Below are positions 7,443 through 17,446 of a stretch of DNA of 64,000 nucleotides, in pieces. The translations under genes were made by a program, and so were the position numbers. The first letter of the stretch is position 1; each line of letters begins with the position of its first letter. Under the pieces are notes generated by a model that saw only the letters and a program-made list of their open reading frames with translations, had not been told where the DNA came from and ran no database searches. The DNA comes from Ovoidimarina sp963698645 (GTDB taxonomy: Bacteria > Pseudomonadota > Alphaproteobacteria > Rhodobacterales > Rhodobacteraceae). The stretch spans positions 443,800-507,799 of the forward strand of contig CAVORP010000003.1 in assembly GCA_963698645.1 (NCBI GenBank), in the 5' to 3' direction.

Positions 7443-9461
7443 CTAAACCAGATCCCTTGGCACGTCTTCCGACCATGACTTCTCCACCACAATGCCCTTA
7501 CCATCTTGCGCGGTGAGTGAGGCGGTCACGCGCCACGCGTCCTTCAGCGCCGCGACGCTGACCTCCGCCACAAGCTCCGTGTGCCAGTCGTCGCGCGAGA
7601 AACTCTTTTCCCAGCGGCAGGTCCCGGTCGCCGAGTTCGGGTTGTCGGGGTGGATGTGGAAGGTCTCGCGCGACATCGCCCGCAAGGTGATGCCGGTGTG
7701 GAGATGCGTTACGAGGCCGGTGTCATCGAAGCGTTCGTAGGTTTCCTCTCCCGTGGCGTAGTCGATCGAACGGGTTCGTTGTCCGCCACCCGGTTCTATC
7801 GTCTCGGTTTCCAGCGCTGCGGCGCCTTCGGGCGGCGCGAAATCCGGCAATGGTGCTTCTGTTTCGGGTCTGGGGCGCAGCGGGAGATCAAGCCGGGCAT
7901 GTTCGAGCGTCAGACGTGCCTTGTCGGCGGATGGCCAAATGATTGGCCAATAGGCCTGAGACAAGGCAAGCCGAAGGCGATAGCCTGATGGCAGTCGCTG
8001 GCCGATGACATTGAGCTGTATCGTGGCTTCGACCATCTCTCCGACCGGGAGCTGCGCGGGATCGGAGTGGCTCGCCCGGTGAGCCAGGTTGAGGACGCCA
8101 TGGGTGACGAACGTGGCGCTCCCGTCCGGCGCCACCAGTGACAGGACGGCGGCGAGGTTCGCTTGTGGGGCGTCCGCGGCGACGCGAATGTGGAGGTGCG
8201 GAAAACCGAGGATTTCCATATCGGCCTGCAACGGCTCTGTCTCGAAGAAGCGCATGAAACCCGCTTCGGCATTCTGGTCCAGCGGCCCGTCGGAACCGGC
8301 ACCATACATGCACCAGGACTGCGCCGCGTGGCCTGCGGTCTCGGGGCAGTCGATCACCAAGGTCTTGTCGCCGGGTTCGTCTGCAAGGCCTTGCGGCGTC
8401 ACATGAAACGACCGAAGCGTCGTCCTGTCCGAGGGCCAGGCGCGTTCGGCCACCCAGCGTCCCGGCCGCTCGACGGGCGCTGGTGCCGGTGGGGTCGCGT
8501 CCTGCATCCAAGCGCGGATCATCGGCTCGTTCATGATTCCGGTCTCAATGCCCTTCAGGTGTTGATCCCACCAGCGCAGGCATTCCTGCAGGAAACCGAT
8601 CCGCGGGCCGGGTGAGGCGAAATGTGGATACTTGTGCGCCCACGGCCCGACCAGCGCCTTTCTGGGGCAACTCAAGTGCTCCATCATCCGGAAGATCGGA
8701 TTGGTGTAGCCGTCAGCATAGCCGCCGACTGCATATACCGGCACCTTTACTGCGCTGTAATCCTCGCAGATTGATCCGTGCTGGTAGAAATCGTCGCGCC
8801 GCTGGTGTCGGAACCAGTCCAGCATCCACAGACCGTTGTTTTCCAAGCGCTCGCGCCACATGTCGCGCCAACGGTCCACGCCGACGATGGCGGGGTCGGG
8901 CGGCGTATTTGCGATCGCGAATGCGGTGGCACCCCAGGCAAGCTTGTCGGTCAGCATCGCGCCGCCCATGAAGTGGATATCATCGGCATAGCGATCATCG
9001 GTGGAACACAAGGTGATGACGGCGCCAAGCGCCTTGGGCTGCAACGCTGCGACCTGCAGGCCATTGAACCCGCCCCAGGAAATTCCGATCATGCCGACCT
9101 TGCCCGAACACCATGGTTGAGCGGCGAGCCAGTCGATGACCGCCAGTGCGTCGTCCTGTTCCTGTTGCAAGTATTCGCCGAGACAGACACCTTCACTGTC
9201 GCCGGTGCCGCGCATGTCGACCCGCACCCCGGCATAGCCATGGCCCGCGAAGTAGGGATGCGTCAGGTGATCGCGCGCGACCGTGCCATCGCGCTTGCGA
9301 TAGGGCAGGTATTCGAGGATCGCGGGCACCGGATCGGCCTCGGCATCCACGGGAAGCCAAATCCGCGCGGCCAGCTTCGTGCCATCGGGCATGGGGATCC
9401 ATGTATTCTCGATCTCGCGGACTGGGCGGGGGAAGTCCGTACGGGTTGTCAGGTCTTTCAT
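7443..9461 (-). CDS. CocE/NonD family hydrolase (peptidase S15-like), paralogue 1
   Basis: A 672-residue cytoplasmic hydrolase of the CocE/NonD family (alpha/beta hydrolase plus C-terminal jelly-roll domain). The N-terminus reads IPMPDGTKLAARIWLP; the nucleophile elbow is GMIGISWGGFNGLQVAA and the His region VGPWAHKYPHFASPG. The start is the ATG at 9461, with a conserved N-terminus and 7 bp from the preceding gene; upstream in-frame codons lie inside that gene. Known members cleave X-Pro dipeptides, acyl esters such as cocaine, or beta-lactam side-chain amides. It is the last intact gene of the dpp-type operon and a divergent paralogue of its neighbour, which suggests two related imported substrates. 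Confidence 0.88.
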   Translation of the reverse strand: MKDLTTRTDFPRPVREIENTWIPMPDGTKLAARIWLPVDAEADPVPAILEYLPYRKRDGTVARDHLTHPYFAGHGYAGVRVDMRGTGDSEGVCLGEYLQQEQDDALAVIDWLAAQPWCSGKVGMIGISWGGFNGLQVAALQPKALGAVITLCSTDDRYADDIHFMGGAMLTDKLAWGATAFAIANTPPDPAIVGVDRWRDMWRERLENNGLWMLDWFRHQRRDDFYQHGSICEDYSAVKVPVYAVGGYADGYTNPIFRMMEHLSCPRKALVGPWAHKYPHFASPGPRIGFLQECLRWWDQHLKGIETGIMNEPMIRAWMQDATPPAPAPVERPGRWVAERAWPSDRTTLRSFHVTPQGLADEPGDKTLVIDCPETAGHAAQSWCMYGAGSDGPLDQNAEAGFMRFFETEPLQADMEILGFPHLHIRVAADAPQANLAAVLSLVAPDGSATFVTHGVLNLAHRASHSDPAQLPVGEMVEATIQLNVIGQRLPSGYRLRLALSQAYWPIIWPSADKARLTLEHARLDLPLRPRPETEAPLPDFAPPEGAAALETETIEPGGGQRTRSIDYATGEETYERFDDTGLVTHLHTGITLRAMSRETFHIHPDNPNSATGTCRWEKSFSRDDWHTELVAEVSVAALKDAWRVTASLTAQDGKGIVVEKSWSEDVPRDLV

Positions 9462-9468
9462 ATCAGTC

Positions 9469-11484
9469 TCACATGCCGTTGCGGGGAATCGTGAAGGTCT
9501 CATCGTTCTCGAAGAAAAGCGCATCTCCGTTCCAGCACCGGATGCGCGCGGTCAGGTGGAACTCCGTCGCAGTCGCGGTCTGCTCCGCGAAACAATGGAT
9601 CTTCACCTGCCAGTTGTCGCGGGTGAACCCCGCTGTCTGCTCCATTGTCGCGTGGGCGGTCAGCGGATCGTCAGCCTGGATCGAATAGCGGCGCTCGGAG
9701 ACGTCGGTCAGCACCGTGCCGATCTCGTCGAGACGCATGTCGCCGACGGGGCCGAAAACGCCGCCATCGATGAAAAAGCGGTGTGTCATCTCTCCGGTGG
9801 TCAGATCGGTGTGGACCGAGCGCTCCATCGAGCCGTCGCGTACCCGGGTGACGGGCTGTTTGCGATCCCGCGCAGGCGGCTCGGGCAAGAAACGGGGATC
9901 GGGGGCGTCAGGAGTTGCGGAACGGACGGGCAGGCGCAGGGCCGAGCTGCCGGGGCGGACGCTCAACGTCACCGGTTCGGGCGCGGGCCAGAGGATCGGC
10001 CAATAGGTCGATGCGATTTGCACGACAAGGCGATGGCCCTCCAGAACCCTGTAGCCGATGCCATGAAGCGGCACGGTGACAGCCATCTCTTCGCCCGGCA
10101 CGACGGATGATGGCTCAGTGTCGTTATGCCGGAGCATCAGGTTGCAAAAACCCCGAGCGATCAGCATTTGCGCGCCGTCCGGTGCCTCGTCCACCAGAAG
10201 TGCCGCGACGAAACCCTGCGCCCGATCAGCAGTGACCGCCAGGTCGAGGCGCGGCTGGCCGAGGATATCCAGCGGCGCGTCCAAGATGTCACCCCGGAAC
10301 TGCAACGCCCCGCCGGCATCGATCCTACAATCGGTCGGCATGTCGCCCGGGATCGCGAAGGAGCACATGTCCCCGCCCGCCGCGCCGAACGTCTGGGGCG
10401 AGCATATGGTCAGCGGCGTGCCGTCCTGTGCCGCATCGCCCAGTGTTCCGGCATTCAGCCAATGCACAGACTCCGAGACATTCGGTGAGGGCCATTCGGC
10501 CTCCTCGATCCAGCGGCCCGGCCGGTGTTTCTGCGCGCCTTTCGGCGGCACGCTCTCCTGCAGCCAGAACCGCAACGGCGGCTCATCCATCAGCCCGTTA
10601 TCCTTGCCCTTGAGCCAGTGATCCCAGAACCGAATGACCTCGGCCACGAAATCGGCCTTTGGCGTGGGCGAGCCTTCGTGCGGGAAAAGATGCGCCCATG
10701 GGCCCATCATTACCTTGACCGGACCCTTCAAGTGCTTGGCGATGCGGAATGGCGTGTCGCGAAACAGGTCCGCCCAACCACCGAAGAAATAGACTGGAAC
10801 CTCCACGCCGTCGTAATCCTCGCAGATCGAGCCGCGCCGCCACATCTCGTCATGTGTCTGATGCTCCAGCCACATCGCGGGCCAGAACCGCGCACCCTCC
10901 AGACGTTCGCGCCACATGTCCTGCCAGCGATCCCCGACGATTTCCGGATCGGGCGGCATCGCGTTGTAAAGCTGCATGATCGAGCCCCACCAGAAATTGT
11001 CGTTGGCAAGGCAGCCACCGTAGAAATGGATATCCTCGCGCCAGCGGTCGTCGGTCCCCATGACCGGGGCGATGGCCTTCAGCGCGGGCGGCCGTGTTGC
11101 GGCTACCTGGAAGGCGTTGTATGCGCCCCAGCTCTTTCCGAACATGCCGACACTGCCGTCGCACCAGTCCTGCGCCGCGATCCACTGTACGACGTCGTGA
11201 CCGTCCTGGATTTCCTGGTGGGAGTACTCGTCCTTGGCCAGGCCGTCGCTGTCGCCGTAGCCTCGAATGTCAACCCGGATCGAGGCGTAACCGGCTTCCG
11301 CGAACAGGGGGTGCATGCTCTCGTCGCGCATCCGCGTTCGGTCGCGGCGGCGATAGGGGATGTATTCGAGGATGCAGGGCAGGGGGCCCACGTCCCGCGG
11401 CAGCCAAAGACGGGCCGCAAGCTGCGTGCCGTCCGGCAATGTGATCCAGATGGTTTCCTGCACATCGATTGCGGCTTTGGTCAT
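9469..11484 (-). CDS. CocE/NonD family hydrolase (peptidase S15-like), paralogue 2
   Basis: A 671-residue paralogue of the next gene, with the same plan: ITLPDGTQLAARLWLP at the N-terminus, GMFGKSWGAYNAFQVAA as nucleophile elbow, MGPWAHLFPHEGSP as the His-bearing segment, and a C-terminal beta-sandwich. The ATG at 11484 overlaps the stop of the upstream ATPase (ATGA), giving translational coupling; earlier in-frame starts lie inside that ATPase gene. The elbow Ser follows Lys here and Ile in the paralogue, so substrate choice may differ. The context predicts hydrolysis of a peptide-like or ester compound brought in by the adjacent importer. Confidence 0.88.
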   Translation of the reverse strand: MTKAAIDVQETIWITLPDGTQLAARLWLPRDVGPLPCILEYIPYRRRDRTRMRDESMHPLFAEAGYASIRVDIRGYGDSDGLAKDEYSHQEIQDGHDVVQWIAAQDWCDGSVGMFGKSWGAYNAFQVAATRPPALKAIAPVMGTDDRWREDIHFYGGCLANDNFWWGSIMQLYNAMPPDPEIVGDRWQDMWRERLEGARFWPAMWLEHQTHDEMWRRGSICEDYDGVEVPVYFFGGWADLFRDTPFRIAKHLKGPVKVMMGPWAHLFPHEGSPTPKADFVAEVIRFWDHWLKGKDNGLMDEPPLRFWLQESVPPKGAQKHRPGRWIEEAEWPSPNVSESVHWLNAGTLGDAAQDGTPLTICSPQTFGAAGGDMCSFAIPGDMPTDCRIDAGGALQFRGDILDAPLDILGQPRLDLAVTADRAQGFVAALLVDEAPDGAQMLIARGFCNLMLRHNDTEPSSVVPGEEMAVTVPLHGIGYRVLEGHRLVVQIASTYWPILWPAPEPVTLSVRPGSSALRLPVRSATPDAPDPRFLPEPPARDRKQPVTRVRDGSMERSVHTDLTTGEMTHRFFIDGGVFGPVGDMRLDEIGTVLTDVSERRYSIQADDPLTAHATMEQTAGFTRDNWQVKIHCFAEQTATATEFHLTARIRCWNGDALFFENDETFTIPRNGM

Positions 11485-12479
11485 GCCTGTTCCTTGTGCT
11501 TTGACGGGACGCGTGCGCCGGGGGTAAGGGGAAAGTGACAGGCGATGCGGCGCGATCCGGTCTCGACCACCGGCGGCGGGACGCTGTGGCAGATCTCCTG
11601 CACCCAGGGGCAGCGGGTGTGGAACTCGCATCCCGACGGCCGATTCAGAAGCGAGGGAACCTCGGCCGGCAATGCGATCCTGTCATGGAGCTTGTCGGGG
11701 TCCGGTTCCGGATTGGCCGAAAGAAGTGCTGACGTATAGGGATGGGCCGGCGTGTCGAAGACATCTTCGGTGGTTCCTGTTTCCACGAACCGCCCCAGAT
11801 ACATCACCGCCACACGGTCGGCGATGTGATGCACCACATGCAGGTTGTGGGTGATGATGAGCATGGCGAGACCCAGCCTTTCGCGCAGGTCGTTGAGGAG
11901 GTTCAGCACCTCTCCCTGCACTGATACGTCGAGCCCCGCCGTCGGCTCGTCCGCGATAATCAGCGAGGGATCAAGCGCGATGGCGCGGGCCACACCCACC
12001 CGGCGCGCCTGTCCGCCTGAAAGCTGGTGTGGAAAGCGCGACGCGAAATCCTGTGTAAGACCGACCAGTGAAAGAAGCCGTGCGGTCTCCTCCTTCAGAT
12101 CGCGCCCGCCGAGGCCGTGAATTCGGAACGGTTCAGTCACCAGATCGCCGACCGTCATACGCGGCGAAAGCGATCCGACCGGGTCCTGAAACATCATCGC
12201 CATGCTGCGGCGGAGCGGTTTCATCGCCGACCGCGACAGTGTGTCGATGCGCGTGCCGTTGAAGGCAATCGTACCCGCCGAGATCGGCTGCAGCCCGTTG
12301 ACGGCGCGCGCAAGGGTCGTCTTTCCTGAGCCGGACTCACCCACTAGGGCGAAAGTCTCGCCGCGCCGAATATCGAGGCTGACCCCGGCCACACCCAGGA
12401 TCGAGGAACGGGTCATCAGGCCGCCCGTCGGAAACGAAACCTGCACGTCGCGGACCGAGAGGATCGGATCGTCGGTCAC
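11481..12479 (-). CDS. Oligopeptide/dipeptide ABC transporter ATP-binding protein (DppF type)
   Basis: A 332-residue ATPase with Walker A GESGSGKTT, signature LSGGQARRVGVARA, Walker B LIIADEPTAGLD and H-loop ITHN, plus the C-terminal oligo/dipeptide-transporter extension containing the CEFHTRCPW cysteine motif. It would pair with the DppD-type ATPase on the cytoplasmic face of the permease. Its start overlaps the stop of that gene (ATGA), and its own stop overlaps the start of the first CocE gene. Confidence 0.92.
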   Translation of the reverse strand: MTDDPILSVRDVQVSFPTGGLMTRSSILGVAGVSLDIRRGETFALVGESGSGKTTLARAVNGLQPISAGTIAFNGTRIDTLSRSAMKPLRRSMAMMFQDPVGSLSPRMTVGDLVTEPFRIHGLGGRDLKEETARLLSLVGLTQDFASRFPHQLSGGQARRVGVARAIALDPSLIIADEPTAGLDVSVQGEVLNLLNDLRERLGLAMLIITHNLHVVHHIADRVAVMYLGRFVETGTTEDVFDTPAHPYTSALLSANPEPDPDKLHDRIALPAEVPSLLNRPSGCEFHTRCPWVQEICHSVPPPVVETGSRRIACHFPLTPGARVPSKHKEQA

Positions 12480-13463
12480 GTCGTTACCTCCGTCCCGTGA
12501 AGATGCGGCGCCTTGTGGCAGCGCACCCGGTGCCGGTCGCCAAGCTCCAACTCGGATTGCGGTTCATTACAGGCAGGGCCGGCCAGGTGGCAACGGGGTC
12601 GGAAGACGCAGCCGCGAGGACGCGCGCGAAGATCGGGGACCTCTCCCGGAATCGTCGGCAGGTTCCGCGTCCGCGCCGTCTGACGGGCCGGGTCGCATTC
12701 CAGAAGGCGCATCGTGTAGGGGTGGCGTGCGTCGTTGAACACCTGCCGCACGTCGCCGCGTTCGACCACTTCGCCCGCATACATCACGACGACATCGTCG
12801 CAAAGTTCGGCGATTACGCCCAGATGGTGCGAAATGAACAGGACTGAACAACCGATCTTGTCCTGCAAGTTTTTCAGAAGCTCGATTGTTGCGACTTCGA
12901 GCGTGGCGTCGAGCGCCGTTGTCGGCTCGTCCGCGATCAGCAACGCGGGTTCCATCATCAGTGCCATGGCGATGGCGATGCGCTGCTTCATACCGCCCGA
13001 GAACTGGTGCGGATAGCGCGTCAGCGCGGATTTCGCGTCGGGGATGCGGACGAGCTCCAGCATCTCGGTGGCGCGGGCCAGCTTTGCGGCTTGGGACAGA
13101 CCCGAACGGTACTGGATGTTTACCATCTGCCACCCGATCGAGAAAACCGGGTTGAGCGCGCCCATGGGATCCTGAAAAACCGTGGAAATGCGTAACCCTC
13201 GCAGGGCGCGCATCTTCTTGGGGGACAGGCCCACGAGGTTGGTCCGGCCTTCGAAATCGATCTGGCCTCCAGTGACGCTGCCGTTGTCGGCCAGCAGCCC
13301 GAGTATCGCGTTGATCAGAGTGGACTTGCCGCAACCCGATTTCGCCCACGATGCCGACGATGCGCCGTTCGGGCACATCGAAACTCACATCCTTTAGCGC
13401 ATGGAGCGGACCGGCCTCGGTAGCGAAAACCACGTTCAGGTTTTGGATAGAGAGGACCGTCAT
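12476..13463 (-). pseudogene. Oligopeptide/dipeptide ABC transporter ATP-binding protein (DppD type), one frameshift
   Basis: Starts at 13463 (MTVLSIQNLNVVFATEAGPL). An extra A in the AAA at about 13340-13342, just inside Walker A, breaks the frame: GESGCGKST is split between frames. The rest to 12476 is perfect (LSGGMKQR-type signature FSGGMKQRIAIAMAL, LLIADEPTTALD, C-terminal CVFRPRCHLAGPAC). With one base removed it gives a normal protein of about 328 residues. Because the operon is otherwise intact and the change is in a homopolymer, sequencing error is at least as likely as inactivation. Confidence 0.85.
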
Positions 13464-14345
13464 CTATCGCCCTTTCAGCCGGGGGTCGAAGACGTCGCGC
13501 AACGTCTCGCCCAGAAAAGTAAAGCCAAGCGTGGTGATTATGATCGGCAGGCCGCCGGCAATGGCGATCCACGGCGTTTCCCGGATGTTGGCGAACCCGT
13601 CGTTCAGAATGGATCCCCAGGATGGTGTCGGGGGTCGCACGCCAAGGCCGAGGAAACTCATGCCCGCTTCAATTGCGATGACGACCGGAATGTCCATCGA
13701 GGCCAGGATCACCAGCGGTCCAATGACGTTGGGCAGGATGTGGACGCGCAGGATGCGCGCGGTCGACGCGCCCATGCTCTGCGCCGCGGTGACAAATTCA
13801 GATGTCTTCAGCGAGATGGTTTGGGTGCGGACGATCCTTGCATATCCCGGCACGTTCACGAGGATCACCACGATCATCACGGCGGTCAGCGACGGGCCGG
13901 TCAGCGTCACGAGCGCCAGCGCCAGCATCACCGTGGGAAAGCTCTTGAGGGCATCGAAGATCAAGATCATGACGTTGTCGAGCCAGCGCGGTCCGTAACC
14001 TGCGATCAGGCCCAATACGATGCCCAGGGCGAGCGATATCGCCGTGGAGACAAGCGCGACGTAAAGCGCGATGCGCCCGCCATGCAGCACACGGGAAAAC
14101 AGGTCCCGGCCAAGTTGATCAGTTCCCAACAGGTGCGCCGACGACGGATCAAGAAACCGGTCGCGCGGACTGATTGCCGACGGCTCGTACTGCGTCAGCA
14201 GGGTCGCCAGGGCAGCCCCCAGCACGACGACCATCACCAGCACGACGCCGAACACGCCAAGCGGTTCTCGCAAGACCTTGCGGACCTGCGGCCAAAGGCC
14301 TGCCGGTGCTTCCGGGGCGGGTGGGTCAGAAACTGCTTCGGACAC
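13464..14345 (-). CDS. Peptide ABC transporter permease (DppC type)
   Basis: A 293-residue inner-membrane permease with an N-terminal extension, about six helices and the EAA-type loop near EFVTAAQSMGASTARILRVH. The DRFLDPSSAHLLGTDQLGRD segment is characteristic of DppC/OppC. It abuts the DppD gene with no gap and overlaps the DppB gene by 20 bp. Confidence 0.92.
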   Translation of the reverse strand: MSEAVSDPPAPEAPAGLWPQVRKVLREPLGVFGVVLVMVVVLGAALATLLTQYEPSAISPRDRFLDPSSAHLLGTDQLGRDLFSRVLHGGRIALYVALVSTAISLALGIVLGLIAGYGPRWLDNVMILIFDALKSFPTVMLALALVTLTGPSLTAVMIVVILVNVPGYARIVRTQTISLKTSEFVTAAQSMGASTARILRVHILPNVIGPLVILASMDIPVVIAIEAGMSFLGLGVRPPTPSWGSILNDGFANIRETPWIAIAGGLPIIITTLGFTFLGETLRDVFDPRLKGR

Positions 14346-15270
14346 GGGGGTCGAGCACTCCGATGATGAGGTCCGCGATCAGATTGACGAGGACGAAAAA
14401 GACCGTTGTCAGCAGGACGGCGCCGGTCACCACCGGAAAGTTGCGGGTCAGGATCGCGTCGTAGACAAGCCGCCCGATGCCCGGACGGGCAAACACGATC
14501 TCGGCGAAGACTGCCGAGGACAGCATCTGTCCGACGCCGATGCCCAGCAGAGTGACGGTGGGAAGGATGGCGATTGTCAACGCATAGCGGAACGTGATCA
14601 GATTCTCCGGAAGTCCAAAGGCACGCGCGGTCCGGATATGGGAGGTTTCCAGCACTTCGAGCATCGAGGCGCGCACCATGCGCGCGATATAGCCGACCCA
14701 GCCCAGACCGACGGCAAGCGATGGCAGGATGAGGTGCACGAGCTGATCTCCGAGATCGCCGGGTTCGCCCGCTCCGATGGCGGGCAGCCATCGCAGGCCC
14801 ACCGCGAAGATCAACAGCGCGTAGATCGCGACAACGAAGGACGGGATTGCGATCACGGCGACCGACAGCACGCCGACTAGCCTGTCTGCGAGGCTACCGC
14901 GCTTGACCGCCGCCCAACAGCCGAGCGGGATTCCGAGACCTACCGACCAGGTCAGGCCACCGACGATCAGCGCCAGTGTATAGGGCAACTGCTCAAGCAC
15001 CACGTCGATGACCGGACGGCCCGAGAGGACCTCGTTTCCGAAATCGCCACGCCAGGCGGAACTGTAGAAGTTCCAGAATTGCACCCACACCGGTTGGTCG
15101 AGGCCCATGCGGATGCGCAAAGCCTCCTTCATCGCCTCGCTGGCGCGGGGCCCGAGGGCGACGGAGGCAGGATCGCCCGGGATCAGATAGATCATGCAAA
15201 ACAGGAGCGCCATGGCCACCGAGACGATGACGATGGACAGACCGAGGCGCTTGGTCGCGTAGCTCAGCAT
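14326..15270 (-). CDS. Peptide ABC transporter permease (DppB type)
   Basis: A 314-residue permease with the DppB hallmarks: an N-terminal helix then IPGDPASVALGPRASEAM, and the cytoplasmic EAA loop LEVLETSHIRTARAFGLPENL. Together with the DppC protein it forms the translocation channel. It starts 64 bp after the binding-protein gene, the only real gap inside the operon, where a partial terminator that tunes expression often sits. Confidence 0.92.
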   Translation of the reverse strand: MLSYATKRLGLSIVIVSVAMALLFCMIYLIPGDPASVALGPRASEAMKEALRIRMGLDQPVWVQFWNFYSSAWRGDFGNEVLSGRPVIDVVLEQLPYTLALIVGGLTWSVGLGIPLGCWAAVKRGSLADRLVGVLSVAVIAIPSFVVAIYALLIFAVGLRWLPAIGAGEPGDLGDQLVHLILPSLAVGLGWVGYIARMVRASMLEVLETSHIRTARAFGLPENLITFRYALTIAILPTVTLLGIGVGQMLSSAVFAEIVFARPGIGRLVYDAILTRNFPVVTGAVLLTTVFFVLVNLIADLIIGVLDPRVRSSF

Positions 15271-15334
15271 GACGGGCTCCGGGGAAAGGGGGAGAGCGGC
15301 GGCAGGGGTCTGACCCGCGCCGCAGTCCCTTGGA

Positions 15335-16894
15335 TTACGACGAGGTGAACTTGCCCAGAAGCGGCTCGCCGTTCGGCTTCAGGCCGGGATCGATGGTGTC
15401 ACGATGCAGCACGCCCGTCACCTCATGTGTGAGGAAGACATACTGGCCGGATTCGTCCATCAGGTCCTGCATCCGCTTGTAGATCACATCCCGTTCCGCC
15501 GGGTCGAGCGTGACGAGGCCGCGGGCATGAAGCTCGGCGTATTCCGCATCATCGAAGCGTTCCCAGTTCCAGACACCGACCTGTTCAGGCGTGAACCAGA
15601 CCGTCGCCCATGACGGATCGGGCTCCATCGAGAAGCGGCCGAGGACAAGTTGGAGTTCCTGCCAGTAGTCGCCTGAATTCTCATCGCCGAGTGTCCAGAA
15701 TGTTCCGCTGTCGTTTTGCTTGATTTCGCAGTTGATTCCGACATCCGCCAGGTTTGCCTGGATGACCTGCGCTGCTGTCAAACGCTCGGACTGGTTGAGG
15801 ATGTCGAGCGTCACGAATAGATCGCTGATACCTTCTTGTGCCAGAAGCTCACGCGCGCGGTCGGGATTGTAGTCGTAGAGCACCGCGTCGCGGTGGCCCG
15901 GCAGGCCCGGTGCGATGATGCCGGTCGAAACCGCCGCCGCTCCGAAGTAGGCCGCATCCACAACCGTTTCCCGGTCGATGGCGTGCTGGATTGCCCGGCG
16001 GACGTTTGGATTATCGAGCGGCGGGGCAACCTTGTTCATCCCCATCCAAACATAGGCGAGCGATGGCTTCTCGACCACGACGCCACCCTCCGGGGTGTTT
16101 TCGCGAAGGCGCTGGATCGAGCTGACGGCCGTCCAGGTGTAATCGAGATCGCCCGCTTCGAACCCGAGCTCTGCGGTCGAGGGGTCTTCGATGGGGATGA
16201 TGTGGATTTCCTCGAAACCGCCCGGCTCACCCGGCCAGTCGGGGTTGCGCACCAGTGTCGTGCGTTGCCGTGGCACCCAGTCGGTCAGAAGATAGCGGCC
16301 CGATTGTGCGACCGGTTCAGTTGTCATTTCACCGCCCAGATCTTCCATCGCGCGGCGCGAAAGGATTGAACAGGTCGACGTCGGCAGGGTAGAGGTCCAA
16401 AGCGGCGCAAATGCTTCTCTGAGGTGAATCCGACCCGACAGATCGTCGATGACCTCGACCTCGCGTAGCGAAGCCCAGTCTCCGGCATAAGGACTGTCGA
16501 GGTCAGGGTTGGCGACACGCTCGATCGAGAATTTCACGTCGTCCGCGGTCATCTGGCCGTAGCCATCGGTGAACATGATCCCGTCACGCAGGCGGAAGAA
16601 CACTGTCAACTCGTCCTCCTGGGTCATCTCCTCGGCCGCGTAGAGCTGCCAGGACCACTCGTCGCCGGGCGTGTTCGTGACGAGACCGGCGAAGATCTCG
16701 CGGATGATGTCACCCTCGGGCGCAGAAAGGCGAAACGCCGGGTCGAGAACCTGCAGGTCGCTGTAAGAGCGTACGGTCAGCACGCGCCCATCCTGGCTGA
16801 TGGCCATATTGGGCCAGACGAGGCCGGCGGCGCCAAGCGCGCCTGCTCCGGCCATCAGGCCGCGGCGGGAGATATTGAACGTGGATTTGGTCAT
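15335..16894 (-). CDS. Periplasmic substrate-binding protein of a peptide ABC transporter (family 5)
   Basis: A 519-residue family-5 extracellular solute-binding protein. The ATG at 16894 gives an N-terminus with twin arginines (NISRRGLMAGAGALGAAGL), consistent with Tat export. The core has SVERVANPDLDSPYAGDW-type and NVRRAIQHAIDRETVVD motifs typical of DppA/OppA. Longer in-frame reading upstream lacks a signal peptide and is rejected. First gene of the operon; it sets specificity, which cannot be read from sequence. The downstream hydrolases suggest a peptide-like or amide ligand. Confidence 0.9.
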   Translation of the reverse strand: MTKSTFNISRRGLMAGAGALGAAGLVWPNMAISQDGRVLTVRSYSDLQVLDPAFRLSAPEGDIIREIFAGLVTNTPGDEWSWQLYAAEEMTQEDELTVFFRLRDGIMFTDGYGQMTADDVKFSIERVANPDLDSPYAGDWASLREVEVIDDLSGRIHLREAFAPLWTSTLPTSTCSILSRRAMEDLGGEMTTEPVAQSGRYLLTDWVPRQRTTLVRNPDWPGEPGGFEEIHIIPIEDPSTAELGFEAGDLDYTWTAVSSIQRLRENTPEGGVVVEKPSLAYVWMGMNKVAPPLDNPNVRRAIQHAIDRETVVDAAYFGAAAVSTGIIAPGLPGHRDAVLYDYNPDRARELLAQEGISDLFVTLDILNQSERLTAAQVIQANLADVGINCEIKQNDSGTFWTLGDENSGDYWQELQLVLGRFSMEPDPSWATVWFTPEQVGVWNWERFDDAEYAELHARGLVTLDPAERDVIYKRMQDLMDESGQYVFLTHEVTGVLHRDTIDPGLKPNGEPLLGKFTSS

Positions 16895-16913
16895 GTCGTT
16901 GTTCCCTAATGGA

Positions 16914-17280
16914 TTACTGTGGAGCGATCTCGCGCCGCTTTTCCGTTTCAAGATGGAGGGCAATTGCCCCGCTTGCTTCTCTTTCGTTCGGCGTTCCTCC
17001 CACACGGGTTCTATGGCCGCCCTGTGCCTTGCCTACCCGATGCGTCGCTTCTTTGGGCAGAATGACCGGCGCGTTTACCCAGATGGCCCGCGTCGTCGCC
17101 CCGCCGCAGCTATAGGTGCGATGCGGCACGTCACCGGGGATCGAAAAACTGTCACTGGCCCGAAGCGTAATCTCTTCGTCCTCGAAACGAAGCATCGGAT
17201 CGCCCTCAGCCCCGACGCCGCCGTTCCCCTAGGCGGTCACCGCCACATATTTTTCTTGGTTGCTCAAGTGAGCGCCCCGA
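16914..17280 (-). pseudogene. Cupin-domain regulator C-terminal fragment
   Basis: The frame reads HLSNQEKYVAVTA, a TAG stop near 17230, then AEGDPMLRFEDEEITLRAS and SFSIPGDVPHRTYSCG, matching the C-terminal cupin half of XRE-cupin regulators or small cupin proteins. No helix-turn-helix portion is found upstream; homology ends by 17290. The tail after PVILPKE looks unrelated. Its position just upstream of the binding-protein gene suggests the operon once had a linked regulator that is now lost. Confidence 0.45.
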
Positions 17281-17446
17281 TCCTGCAATGTTATTTAGGT
17301 TACGTGGCGTCAATATTCTCGTAAAGGAATTTCTGAGAGGGGTTCCTTCCTCGCGATCCCGATAGGGCGGGCGAAGCGCCAAGGCCGCCGCGCACCCTCT
17401 CGGGCGACCCGTCTGCCAAGCTCTGACGGCCGGTCGGCCCGCCCGG

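Noticed and set aside
10525..11538. 337-residue plus-strand open frame opposite the CocE gene
   Set aside because: Antisense shadow; no start signal and no family pattern, while the minus-strand hydrolase motifs are complete.
13401..14366. 321-residue plus-strand open frame over dppC
   Set aside because: Composed of Asp/Arg/His-rich shadow sequence opposite a well-supported permease; GC-rich codon bias produces such frames.
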